Shown here piece after piece: positions 16,442-24,733 of a DNA stretch of 64,000 nucleotides. The notes under the pieces were generated by a model. It did not search any database. It had not been told where the DNA came from and worked only from the letters and a program-made list of their open reading frames with translations. The stretch lies in NCBI GenBank assembly GCA_963849365.1, contig CAWKHA010000003.1, positions 434,001 through 498,000 of the forward strand, read 5' to 3'. The position numbers and the translations under genes were made by a program. The stretch's first letter is position 1; every line of letters starts with the position of its first letter. Source of the stretch: CAVQCJ01 sp963849365. GTDB taxonomy: Bacteria > Actinomycetota > Actinomycetes > Prado026.

Positions 16442-17032
16442 TCAGACTCCGAGTGCGGCGATCGTCTGGTCCCTCCACCCGGCCAATACCTCCGTTGCGG
16501 CGGGGACACCGCCGTCGTGCAGTGCGGAACGCACCAGTTCCAGCCTGGCCCGAGTCTGACGGACCCAGCCGTAGGGCGAATCCGCGTCGTAGGCGTTCGT
16601 GAGAGCAATGTTGAGGGCGGACTCGGCGAGTGGCTGACTGCCCGTGAGGATGCAGGAGTAGGCCCGCACCTCAAGGCCGCCCGACTCGGGCTGACTCCAA
16701 TCAGCCAGCGCATCGGCTTCGGTGGGAATCGCTTGAAAGGCTTGGATGATCGCGCCGTCGAACTCGGCTCGGTCACGGGGCCCGACGGTCTTGGCGGGAT
16801 GTGCCCGCACCGACTGACTGAGGGTCAGATGCTCGGATGGGACGAACAGTGGCATCGGGAGGGTCGAGATGTAGACCTGGTCGCGGTTCCACCCTGAGCC
16901 TTCGGCATGTACCCCGAACAGCACCCAGCCGACCGGTACCTGATAGCAGACCTTGCCCGACGAGAACGCCCACGTCGCGAAGTCAGGGGCGAGCGGACGA
17001 ACGGCACGCTTCCACCGTGCGCTCGTGATCAT
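16442..17032 (-). CDS. Hypothetical protein (about 196 aa), cassette gene
   Basis: The likely start is ATG 17030-17032 (MITSARWKRAVRPLAPDFA). The frame is open further upstream through unrelated zinc-motif sequence, which I treat as a separate broken gene. The product is a soluble alpha/beta protein with a DUF4304-like look at the N-terminus (VCYQVPVGWVLFGVHAEG) and a helical C-terminal part. The family assignment is not secure. It is flanked by repeat copies 8 and 9. Confidence 0.6.
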   Translation of the reverse strand: MITSARWKRAVRPLAPDFATWAFSSGKVCYQVPVGWVLFGVHAEGSGWNRDQVYISTLPMPLFVPSEHLTLSQSVRAHPAKTVGPRDRAEFDGAIIQAFQAIPTEADALADWSQPESGGLEVRAYSCILTGSQPLAESALNIALTNAYDADSPYGWVRQTRARLELVRSALHDGGVPAATEVLAGWRDQTIAALGV

Positions 17033-17485
17033 GGGCGGAGTCTGCCAGACCGAACCGCACCTACCGGTTCTTGTGCTGTCAGGGGTCAGTCCTCGGCGGC
17101 GCAGGCGCCAGTGCGGCTCGCCGGCCCGACCCTTGCTTGGCGTCGGCGTCATGCCGGCTGCGATCCGGTGGGCGCGCTGGTAGTGCAGCGCGCACAGCCC
17201 GCGGCCGAGGACGGGGTGGCTGCAGCCTGACTCGGCGCAGCAGCTCAGGCGTCGGTGATACGGCCGCGTCCGCCCCAGCGTCCCCTTGATCCGCTGCGCG
17301 TCGTGGACCCAGCACAGGCCCTGCCGCTTGACCTTTACCGGCCGCTCGCAGGTCGGCCACCGGCACAGCCCACGCATGGCCTCGCGCTCGTCGTGGCAGG
17401 CGTTCAGGTACTAGACGCTGCGACGCTCCCAGTACGCGCTCTCGGCATGCCAGTTCGCCTCGACCGCCGCCAGGTCGACGCTCAC
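17033..17485 (-). pseudogene. Phage-like zinc-motif protein interrupted by an in-frame TAG
   Basis: GTG 17483-17485, overlapping the stop of the upstream gene, begins VSVDLAAVEANWHAESAYW, which meets TAG at 17411-17413. The same frame continues with two Cys/His clusters, CRWPTCERP...GLCWVH and CCAESGCSH...GLCALHYQR, a pattern seen in phage and HNH-associated zinc proteins. Beyond 17100 the frame fuses without a stop into the next gene, so the true C-terminus is lost. It is probably a decayed gene; suppression of the TAG cannot be excluded from sequence. Confidence 0.5.
17050..17070 (+). repeat. Possible boundary repeat copy 9
   Basis: CCGAACCGCACCTACCGGTTC resembles copy 3b (CGAACGGCACCTAC). 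It contains the stem GAACCG/CGGTTC (17052-17057 and 17065-17070). Confidence 0.35.
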
Positions 17486-17898
17486 GCCGTGCGCTGCAGG
17501 TAGACGTTGAGGATCGGCTGCTCGGTCAGCGTGAGCCCGGTGACACCCCTCCGACGCCCCACCGGCTCACGTATGCGTCCGCCCCACGCGACGCCGGCCA
17601 CAGAGCGCGGCGTCGGCGTGTGCACCTGGTCGAGCGGGTACCCGCGCACGATCCCGTCCGCCGGGATCAGGCCGCCCTCAGGTTCCCGGTACGTCGCAGA
17701 CGCGGCGGCCGACGCCGCGGTGTGGCCGCCGGTCAGGTCGTAGACGACGAAGGCGGGCAGCCGCAGCGGGTTGCCGGTCGGGCTGTCGAACACCCGCGGC
17801 CAAGCGCCCATGAAGACGGACGTCGGCTGGCGGGGGTCAACAGGATCGCCACGACCTCGCTGGTCGGAGGGCTGGAGCCAGGACTCGGTCGTGGGCAC
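17482..17898 (-). CDS. Hypothetical protein, phage-like context
   Basis: A 138-residue product from GTG 17896-17898. I do not recognise it. The middle reads FMGAWPRVFDSPTGNPLRLP, and the end PILNVYLQRTA. Between about 17815 and 17870 another frame reads SEVVAILLTPASRRPS, which looks more protein-like than the frame used, so two compensating indels are possible. The stop overlaps the start of the zinc-motif gene (GTGA), so the two form one transcription unit. Confidence 0.4.
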   Translation of the reverse strand: MPTTESWLQPSDQRGRGDPVDPRQPTSVFMGAWPRVFDSPTGNPLRLPAFVVYDLTGGHTAASAAASATYREPEGGLIPADGIVRGYPLDQVHTPTPRSVAGVAWGGRIREPVGRRRGVTGLTLTEQPILNVYLQRTA

Positions 17899-17974
17899 GG
17901 GTGCTCCTGAGGACCGTTGACAGCCAACGACTTTCCACAGGTCACAGCAGCGGCCGGAGCAGCAGCCTGCGCCG

Positions 17975-20620
17975 TCAGCTCACGGTGATCGACGCGTCGT
18001 CGGCCCAGAAGCACGTACCTGGCGGCGCGTTGAGCGTGTACGCGGTGAGATCGAGGTTCGACCCTCCCGGGACCGTCGGCACGTAAGACACCGTGACCTG
18101 CTGCCACCCCGTGCTCAGCACGACCGTACCGATGGCCGAGCCGGAGAACGTGCCGCTCGCGTACTCGCGGAACCGCAGGCGCAGCGTGGCGCCGGCGGTG
18201 TCGGCCCGGACCCACATCGACCCGACGTAGGTGCCTGCTGTTGTCGTCGCCACCCAGTTGGGCGAGTCGTTCAGCGTGCAGTCAGCGGCCGTCGAGGTCG
18301 TCGTGTTGGCCAGCACGGCGGCGAACGAGCCGCTGTGGCCGCCCGCAGTGCGGGTGACCGTGATGCCGGTCCGGCCGTTGTTGTTCCACCCCGTGGTGTT
18401 CGTCTCGAAGCCGGGGTTGCCCACGAGGTTCGTCGGCGGGGCCGCTGAGACCGTGACGGTGTCGGTCGAAGTCGAGGACAGCCCGGCCGTGTCGGTGACC
18501 GTCACGGTCACGGTGAAGGTCCCCTGGCCCGAGTACGTGTGCGTGGCGGTCGCGCCGGCCTTCGGGCCGACCGTGGTCCCGTCGCCGAAGTCGAACGTGT
18601 ACGTCGCGATCGGCCATGCGTCCGGGTCGGTGGAAGCCGACGCGTCGGCGGTGACCGGCAGCGGCGCGACGCCGGACGGCGGGGTGACGTTCAGCCGGGC
18701 CACCGGTGCCTGGTCCGGAGCCTGCGCGGTCACCGTCGCGCTGTCGGTGTCCGTACGGCCCAGCGCGTCGGTCACGGTCAACGTCACCTGGTAGGTCCCC
18801 GCGGTGCTGAAGGTGTGGGAGGCGGTCGGCGCGGACTGCGGCCCGACGACAGTGCCGTCTCCGAAGTCGAACTGGAAGGTCGACAGCGGCGTGCCGTCCG
18901 GCGAGGACGAGCCGGAGCCGTCCGCCTGCACCGTCAGCGGCACAGTCCCCGACGTACGGTCCAGGCTGAGAGCAGCCAGCGGACCTCCGCCCGGCGCCTG
19001 CACGTCGACGGGTGCGGTCGCCGTCCCTGACTTGCCCGCGGTGTCGGTCACCGTGACGGTCACGGTGTAGTGCCCCGGCGTGCCGTAGGTGTGCGAGGCG
19101 GTCGGCGCGGACTGCGGCCCGACCACCGTGCCGTCGCCGAAGCTGAACCGGTACGTCGCGATCGGCGTCGAGTCGGTGTCCGTCGAGGCGGATGCGTCAG
19201 CGGTCACGGTCACCGGTGCCACGCCGAGGTCCGGGGTGACCGACAGGGATGCCGCGGGCGGGGAGTCCGCGCGGAACTCGAAGGCCCCCCGGTCGTCGTA
19301 CGCCCGCGGGCCCAGGCCGGTGTTCGCGGTCGCGGGGTCGTCGAACCGCGCACCGCCGTCCAGGTCGGTCGTGGGCTGGCCCGGCGCGCCGGAGTCGGCG
19401 GAGTCGATCGCCGGCGACCCGGGGTTCAGGTGGAAGTCGGCGCCGGCGGCGGCCACGAACGACGGGTCGGCCTGCAGGCCGTGCGTCTCCTGGCCGGTCG
19501 CGGAGCGCAGCGACGCCATCGACGAGTACAGCGTCGTGCCCCAGGTGACCAGAGTTCCGGGCGAGGCCAGCCACAGCAGGTCGCTGTCGATCGTGGTGCC
19601 GGTCCGCGAGCTCGTGTCGACCCTGATGTCGCCCTTCGTCGTCGAGCTGTTGAGGCCGTTGCCGACGCTGATGTTGTTGTGCAGCATGCCGTTGCTGGAC
19701 GCAGCGGTGCCCGAGGCGCCCTCCAGGTTGATGCCGGCGGTCGCGTTGGAGTACACGGTGTTCGAGACGATCTCGACGCCGGTGGAGTTGAGGCAGTCGA
19801 TCCCGTGGTCGCCGTTGCCGTACGAGAGGTTGTCGTAGACGAGGCTTCCGTTCGCCCCGTTGTAGAGCTGGATCCCGGAGTCCTCGTTGCCGTGCGAGAT
19901 GTTGCGGTCGACGGTGTTCCCGGCGCTGCGGACGTCGATGCCCGGGGCGGCCCTGGTGTACTGCCGTGCGTTCGAGTACGAGAGGTTGCCCCGGATCTCG
20001 ACGCCCGAGGTGCCGGTGGTGATGTAGATGCCGGCGTCGCTGTTGTGGTCGGTGGTGTTCCCCGTGACCAGCGAGTTCGTCGTGCCCTTGATGTAGATGC
20101 CCTGCGCGGTCGCTCCGCTCACCGGTTGCCCGGACAGCGTGACCCTGTTGCCACTGAGGGTGATGTTCGAGGAGTTCTTGAGGTAGATGCCGTAGCTCGT
20201 CGTCCCGCTGACGGTGAACCCCGAGATCGTGATCCAGCTCTTCGTGTCCACGGTGAACCCGTGCGTACCACCGGAGACGGTCACGCTGGCACCGGCGGCC
20301 GGGCTGTACGCGATGACCGACCCGGGCGTACCGGAGAACTTCGGCTTGACCTCCTCGCGGTACGTCCCCGACCGCACCAGTACGGTGTCACCGGCCTTCG
20401 CCACCGCCGCGGCTGCCGCGATCGTGCAGAACGGCGCGGACGCGCTCCCAGTCCCGGTGTATGGGCAGCGCGAGTCGCCGCCGTCGACCCACCAGGTGGT
20501 GGCGGCGGCGAAGGCAGGCGCGGCCAGCAGGCCGGACAGGACCAGTGTGAGTGCGACGAGGGCAGCCAAGGTGAGAGCCGGCCGCGCGCACGCGCGGGAT
20601 CCATGCACGGGGTCAGGCAA
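17975..20620 (-). CDS. Secreted beta-helix protein with three PKD domains and a carbohydrate-binding module
   Basis: An 881-residue exported protein. The TTG at 20618-20620 (or GTG at 20608) precedes a signal peptide with the hydrophobic core LTLAALVALTLVLSGLLAA and a probable cleavage after AFA. Residues ~40-420 form a right-handed parallel beta-helix (repeated N-T-V/G-I-Y motifs such as SSNITLSGNRVT), as in pectate-lyase-like enzymes. Three PKD domains follow, each with an FGDGT motif, then a C-terminal beta-sandwich like CBM4/9 (LVGNPGFETNTTGWNNN). It likely binds or cuts an extracellular polysaccharide. No catalytic residues can be assigned with confidence. It is transcribed away from the kinase and EPS genes. 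Confidence 0.88.
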   Translation of the reverse strand: MPDPVHGSRACARPALTLAALVALTLVLSGLLAAPAFAAATTWWVDGGDSRCPYTGTGSASAPFCTIAAAAAVAKAGDTVLVRSGTYREEVKPKFSGTPGSVIAYSPAAGASVTVSGGTHGFTVDTKSWITISGFTVSGTTSYGIYLKNSSNITLSGNRVTLSGQPVSGATAQGIYIKGTTNSLVTGNTTDHNSDAGIYITTGTSGVEIRGNLSYSNARQYTRAAPGIDVRSAGNTVDRNISHGNEDSGIQLYNGANGSLVYDNLSYGNGDHGIDCLNSTGVEIVSNTVYSNATAGINLEGASGTAASSNGMLHNNISVGNGLNSSTTKGDIRVDTSSRTGTTIDSDLLWLASPGTLVTWGTTLYSSMASLRSATGQETHGLQADPSFVAAAGADFHLNPGSPAIDSADSGAPGQPTTDLDGGARFDDPATANTGLGPRAYDDRGAFEFRADSPPAASLSVTPDLGVAPVTVTADASASTDTDSTPIATYRFSFGDGTVVGPQSAPTASHTYGTPGHYTVTVTVTDTAGKSGTATAPVDVQAPGGGPLAALSLDRTSGTVPLTVQADGSGSSSPDGTPLSTFQFDFGDGTVVGPQSAPTASHTFSTAGTYQVTLTVTDALGRTDTDSATVTAQAPDQAPVARLNVTPPSGVAPLPVTADASASTDPDAWPIATYTFDFGDGTTVGPKAGATATHTYSGQGTFTVTVTVTDTAGLSSTSTDTVTVSAAPPTNLVGNPGFETNTTGWNNNGRTGITVTRTAGGHSGSFAAVLANTTTSTAADCTLNDSPNWVATTTAGTYVGSMWVRADTAGATLRLRFREYASGTFSGSAIGTVVLSTGWQQVTVSYVPTVPGGSNLDLTAYTLNAPPGTCFWADDASITVS

Positions 20621-20896
20621 CAGCCGCGCGGCGTACGGCGGGAACCGTCAGCCGACGTAATGCGCCTGCGTCGGACGGCTCCCACTACTCCGTACGGCTG
20701 GAGTTCGTCACGCAGCGCACATGTGCGGTTCCAGGAGGCGATAGAACCGTCCAGCCCGTTGCGCCGACGCGGGCCGAGGGTCAAGGTGAACGCAGCCTGA
20801 ACGACAGGGAAAGGGGCGGGTGAGGCCGGACGACATGGGGGCAGTGGCTCTTCGCGAGCCGTTTCGCCAGGCAGTCCCGGGGGAGGGGTGGGCGAG
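20621..20896. other. Divergent intergenic region
   Basis: About 275 bases between the minus-strand beta-helix gene and the plus-strand kinase gene; both promoters should lie here. It contains an inverted repeat CCGACG/CGTCGG (20652-20657, 20669-20674). GGGGGAGGGG (20878-20887) provides the kinase Shine-Dalgarno. I see no gene in it. Confidence 0.5.
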
Positions 20897-21688
20897 GTGT
20901 GCGCGAACTCGGAGATGGTCCGGGCGTCGATGCACGACAAGTCGATGCACGACAAGTCGATGCACGACAAGTCGATGCACGACAAGTCGATGCACGACAA
21001 GTCGATGCACGACAAGGAGCAGATCGGGGAGCTCCTCGGGGTGATGCACGACCTGCGCCAGCCGGTGGCGGCGATCCGCTACATCCTGAGCATCGTGGCG
21101 GACCGGCCCGACCTGCCTGACGATGTGCCGCTGCGGCTCGGCCAGCTCGATGCGCACACGCGCTGGATGGACGAGCTGCTGCACGAGGGCCCCCCCGCCA
21201 TGCCTGCCACGGCCGAGCCGCGACCTTCGGGTACCGCGTCGATCCCGTCGCCCCGTCGGGCCGGCCCGCGGGCGGTCCGGCTGGACCGTGTCGCCGCACA
21301 GGTGGCGGACGCGGCCTCGGCGGGTCACTCCGGACGTCTGGTGCTCGAGTCCGCCGTCGCGGTCGCGGTCGCGGTCGACCAGACAGCGCTGCGGCGGACC
21401 CTGGGGAACCTGCTCGACAACGCCTTCCGGGCGGCCGGTCCGACCGGGACCGTACGGGTCCGGGTGGGCGTCGACGACGAGGGCGCCGTCGCCAGCGTCG
21501 ACGATGACGGCCCGGGGTTCGGCCATGTCGACAGCGGCAGCCGGCGCGGTCTGTTCATGGCGGTCCAGATGGCCGTGTCCGCAGGTGGGCGGCTCGAGAT
21601 CGGCCGGAGCGACCTGGGTGGGGTGAGGGTGTCCTTGCGGCTGCCTGCGCGTGGCGAGGCGCCGGTGAGGACGATGACGGCGACATGA
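20897..21688 (+). CDS. Soluble sensor histidine kinase with MHDKS tandem repeat
   Basis: A cytoplasmic histidine kinase with no membrane helix. The N-terminus carries six MHDK units, then the phosphoacceptor region VMHDLRQPVAAIRY (H-box), LGNLLDNAFRAA (N-box) and DDDGPGFG (G1), and GLFMAVQMAVSAGG (G2). GTG 20897 is preferred over 20888, because GGAGG (20882-20886) then lies ten bases upstream rather than overlapping. It has no recognisable sensor domain, unless the repeat serves as one. The stop overlaps the response regulator start (ATGA), so the pair is coupled. Confidence 0.85.
   Translation: MCANSEMVRASMHDKSMHDKSMHDKSMHDKSMHDKSMHDKEQIGELLGVMHDLRQPVAAIRYILSIVADRPDLPDDVPLRLGQLDAHTRWMDELLHEGPPAMPATAEPRPSGTASIPSPRRAGPRAVRLDRVAAQVADAASAGHSGRLVLESAVAVAVAVDQTALRRTLGNLLDNAFRAAGPTGTVRVRVGVDDEGAVASVDDDGPGFGHVDSGSRRGLFMAVQMAVSAGGRLEIGRSDLGGVRVSLRLPARGEAPVRTMTAT
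20927..21016 (+). repeat. Six perfect 15-base tandem repeats inside the kinase gene
   Basis: Unit TCGATGCACGACAAG repeated six times at 20927, 20942, 20957, 20972, 20987 and 21002, without a mismatch. Each unit encodes S-M-H-D-K in frame. Copy-number changes would keep the frame. Confidence 0.97.
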
Positions 21689-22374
21689 GGCTGCTGCTCT
21701 GCGACGATCACACCCTGCTCCTGGAAGCCCTGGCCGCCGCGCTGACGGCGCGCGGGCACGACGTGGTCGCGACGGTCACCGACCCCGCTGCCGTGGCCGA
21801 GGTGGCGGAGCGGCTGGCTCCCGACGTGTGCATCCTCGACATCACCTTCCCCACCGGTGACGGGCTCGAGGCCGCCCGTGAGCTCGCCATCCGCGCGCCT
21901 GCGACCAAGGTGCTGATGCTGTCGGCCACCTCCGACCCGGCCCTGGTCCGGGCGGCGTTCGAGGCCGGTGCCCTCGGCTTCGTGCAGAAAGACGAGAGCG
22001 TCCAGGAGATCCTGACGGCGCTGCGGCACCTCGACGAGGGGGAGGTCGCGATCGACCCGCGGCTGCTGCGCCTGGCGATGCGCGAGCCGCGGCCCGCGCC
22101 GGCCGCGGCCGGCCGCACGGCCGACGCGATGCGGTTGACCGCCCGGGAGACCCAGGTCCTCGTGCATCTGGTGGCCGGGGACACCACCGCGGAGATCGGC
22201 CGGGCCCTCGGCGTCGCGTCGAGCACCGCCCGCACCCACATCCAGAACGTCCTGATCAAGCTGGGCGTGCACTCCCGGCTGCAGGCCGCGGCCTTCGCCG
22301 TCAGCCACCACATGGTGGACGAGGGGACCCTGCCGGACCGCTGGCCGCCAGAGCAGCAGTCCCGGCGCGCGTAG
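21685..22374 (+). CDS. NarL/FixJ-family response regulator
   Basis: A 229-residue response regulator. The receiver has the acidic pair CDDH (7-8), phosphoacceptor Asp52 in CILDITFPTGDG, and Lys in FVQKDES. The C-terminal LuxR-type helix-turn-helix reads LTARETQVLVHLVAGDT through RTHIQNVLIKLGV. It is translationally coupled to the upstream kinase, which is the likely phosphodonor. Its targets are probably the adjacent polysaccharide or beta-helix genes, but this rests on position alone. Confidence 0.93.
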   Translation: MRLLLCDDHTLLLEALAAALTARGHDVVATVTDPAAVAEVAERLAPDVCILDITFPTGDGLEAARELAIRAPATKVLMLSATSDPALVRAAFEAGALGFVQKDESVQEILTALRHLDEGEVAIDPRLLRLAMREPRPAPAAAGRTADAMRLTARETQVLVHLVAGDTTAEIGRALGVASSTARTHIQNVLIKLGVHSRLQAAAFAVSHHMVDEGTLPDRWPPEQQSRRA

Positions 22375-22575
22375 GAGTCGGTGCACTAGTCACGACGCTG
22401 GCCGCCGGGCTGGACGCGTCCGGTCGGCGGCTGGTGTCGGCGGCTAGTGCCAGGGTCCGGGTCGGCGTAGTCGCAGGCGTAGTCGCGCTGGACACTGCGT
22501 GCCCCCAAGTCTGACGAGTGGGCCTCGTACGTCTGGGGGTGGGCGACCCGGCGATGACGGCACAGGCTTCCGTCC
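22375..22575. other. Gap between the two regulators
   Basis: About 200 bases with no gene. CCCCCAAGTCTGACGAG (from 22502) and CTCGTACGTCTGGGGG (to about 22545) form an imperfect inverted repeat just before the second regulator. It may be a terminator or an operator. Confidence 0.4.
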
Positions 22576-23334
22576 GTGCTCCGGGTGATGGTGCTGGACC
22601 GTTCGCGGATCTTCGCGGAGGCGCTGGCCTTACGGCTCGAGCGCGAGCCGGACCTCGTCGTCGTCGCCGTGCTGGTGGGAGCCACCGACGGGCGCCGGCT
22701 GCTGGCGTCCGGCGTCTGCGACGTGGCCGTGTGCGACGAACGGCTGGCGCTGCCGCTGCTGGACCCGGGCGGTGACGGCCGGCGCAGCACCCGGCCGCCG
22801 CACATCGTGGTGCTGGCCGAGCGCGGCGACGTCTCGCTCGCGACCCCGCTGGTCCGCGCCGGCGCGGCCGCATGGGTCACGCGCGACCAGACCAGCTCGA
22901 GCCTGCTGGCCGCGATCCGCGCGGCTCAACGCGGCGAGACCGTGGTTCCGTCCGACCTGCTCACGCACGTCCTGGACGAGCTCACGGTCCGCGAGCGCAG
23001 GGAACGCCAGTCCGCCGACCGCCTGTCGGTCCTCACCGGACGGGAGCGGGAGATCCTCCGGCTGTACGGCCAGGGGCTCGGCCGCGCGGAGGTGGCCGTG
23101 CAGCTGGGGCTCTCGCCGAACACGGTCCGTACCCACGTCCAGAACCTCCTGGGCCGGCTTGAGGTGCACTCGACGCTGGCCGCGGTGGCCATCGCCCGGT
23201 CCTCTCCGTCGTTCGGCGACGTCGGGCCGGGGCCGGACGTCGTATCGGCCGCTGCGCCTGCACCACGGCGGGTACGTCAGGTGGCGGGGGGTCGGCAGTA
23301 CCGGGATCTGCGTCTGGCGCCCGACGCGCGCTGA
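22576..23334 (+). CDS. NarL-like regulator with a degenerate receiver domain
   Basis: A 252-residue protein with a CheY-like N-terminal domain and a LuxR-type helix-turn-helix (LTGREREILRLYGQGLG through TVRTHVQNLLGRLEVHS). The receiver is unusual. The N-terminal acidic pair is reduced to a single Asp in VLDRSRIF, and the segment around the expected phosphosite reads VAVCDERLALPLLDPGGDG. The usual Lys is replaced in AAWVTRDQTS. Phosphorylation-independent control is plausible. Start GTG 22576. It lies directly upstream of the EPS operon and is the best candidate for its local regulator. Confidence 0.85.
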   Translation: MLRVMVLDRSRIFAEALALRLEREPDLVVVAVLVGATDGRRLLASGVCDVAVCDERLALPLLDPGGDGRRSTRPPHIVVLAERGDVSLATPLVRAGAAAWVTRDQTSSSLLAAIRAAQRGETVVPSDLLTHVLDELTVRERRERQSADRLSVLTGREREILRLYGQGLGRAEVAVQLGLSPNTVRTHVQNLLGRLEVHSTLAAVAIARSSPSFGDVGPGPDVVSAAAPAPRRVRQVAGGRQYRDLRLAPDAR

Positions 23335-23428
23335 CCTCGTCCGGGGGCAGCCTCGGGCATCGACCCGGTACCGGGGCGGCGGGACCGGTTGATCGCTGGC
23401 GGCATCGACTGAGGTGGGGTGGGACTGC

Positions 23429-24733
23429 GTGGAGCTCGACGAGGTCATCGGCAGGATCTTCGGAAGGCACAAGCTGCTGCTGGTCGTGTGCGTGGCACTC
23501 GGCCTGCTGGTGGCCATGGGGTTCCACTGGACCGACAAGCCGCAGTACGCGAGCAGCGCGCGGGTGGTGATCGGCAGCCAGGATCCCACGTCGTCCGCAC
23601 AGGCGACGGCGCTGGCCGACACCGTGCGGGCGCTCGCCACCGGTCCCCAGCTGGTCGCGTCCGCGCTCAAGCAGGTCGGGGTGCAGCGCGACCCCGTTAC
23701 CGTCGCGGCGGAGGACGTCGACGTGCAGGCGCTGGGCAGCTCGGGTGTGGTCGAGCTGACGGTGACCGACCAGGACCCGAAGGTCGCCGTGAGCCTGGCC
23801 GGGGCACTGGCTCGAGCCGTCGTGCAGGCCAGGGCCAACGCCGCTGACAGCACGGCCACCCAGACCCTCGCCGAGCTCGACGCCCGAGCGGCGGCGCTGC
23901 AGGACCAGATCGACAAGACCGACGCCGCCACCGCGGCCCTCGCCGGGGCGATCGGCAGCGACATACCGAGCGTCGCGAACCAGGCGCTGGCCCGGCGCGA
24001 CCAGCTCGCCGCTGCGTCGGTGGTCCTGTCCCAGCAGCTCGGCGTGGTGCAGACCGAGCGGGCCGACATCGAGAGCCAGAGCGCGCTACGGCCGTCGGCG
24101 GCGGTCGTCGACACGCCGCAGCCGGAAGCGCATCCGGTGCCCGGCCGGCGGCTGGCCGACCTGGCCATCGGCGCCCTGCTCGGCCTGCTGCTGGGCATCG
24201 CGCTCGCGGCCGGGATCGAGAGCTTGCGTCCGAGCGTGGTGGGCCGCAGCGGACTCGCGCGTTCGATCCAGGCCCCGATCCTCGCCGAGCTGTCCGGCGG
24301 TCCGGACGACTGGGCGGTGCCGGAGGTCGCCGAGGCGGCCATGCACGTCGAGATGGCCGCGACCGGTGCGGACGTACGGCGGGTCGAGCTCATCGGCGCC
24401 GACCGCAAGACCGACCTGGCCCGGATGTCCGAGGCCATCGGCGCCGCAGCTCCCCGGATCGTGGTCAGCCACGTGGATGCGCGCGCGGCCCGGAAGGCAG
24501 GCGCCGGCCAGTCGGCGGCGGCGGTCCGTCGCGGCATCTCCCGCGACCTGAGCGGGCGCCGCGGGCTGGTGGTGGTGGTCCCCAGCGCCGTGCGGCTGTC
24601 GGACCTGGACCCGCTGAAGGACTTCGTGTCCATCTCGGGGTGGCCGCTGCTGGGGATCATCGTCTGCCAGCCGTCCGGCCGTCGTTCGGCACGCGTCGAA
24701 GAGCCCGCCGCCGACCAGGAGGTGCCGGCGTGA
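23429..24733 (+). CDS. Wzz/CapA-type polysaccharide copolymerase without a functional kinase domain
   Basis: A chain-length-determinant type membrane protein of about 434 residues. It has an N-terminal helix (LLLVVCVALGLLVAMGF), a periplasmic alpha-helical/coiled-coil domain (~40-230), a second helix (LADLAIGALLGLLLGIALAAG), and a cytoplasmic tail. The tail looks like a BY-kinase domain, but I see no Walker A or tyrosine cluster, so it is probably a scaffold only. GTG 23429 has GAGGTGGGG ten bases upstream. The stop overlaps the next GTG. It likely sets polymer length together with the Wzy-like protein encoded at 29474. Confidence 0.85.
   Translation: MELDEVIGRIFGRHKLLLVVCVALGLLVAMGFHWTDKPQYASSARVVIGSQDPTSSAQATALADTVRALATGPQLVASALKQVGVQRDPVTVAAEDVDVQALGSSGVVELTVTDQDPKVAVSLAGALARAVVQARANAADSTATQTLAELDARAAALQDQIDKTDAATAALAGAIGSDIPSVANQALARRDQLAAASVVLSQQLGVVQTERADIESQSALRPSAAVVDTPQPEAHPVPGRRLADLAIGALLGLLLGIALAAGIESLRPSVVGRSGLARSIQAPILAELSGGPDDWAVPEVAEAAMHVEMAATGADVRRVELIGADRKTDLARMSEAIGAAAPRIVVSHVDARAARKAGAGQSAAAVRRGISRDLSGRRGLVVVVPSAVRLSDLDPLKDFVSISGWPLLGIIVCQPSGRRSARVEEPAADQEVPA

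Noticed and set aside
10002..17070. A classical integron
   Set aside because: No integrase gene or attI in the window, and the repeats do not match the attC consensus well; kept only as a hypothesis.
20927..21016. Possible CRISPR array
   Set aside because: Direct 15-base repeats without spacers, in frame inside a gene; a coding tandem repeat.
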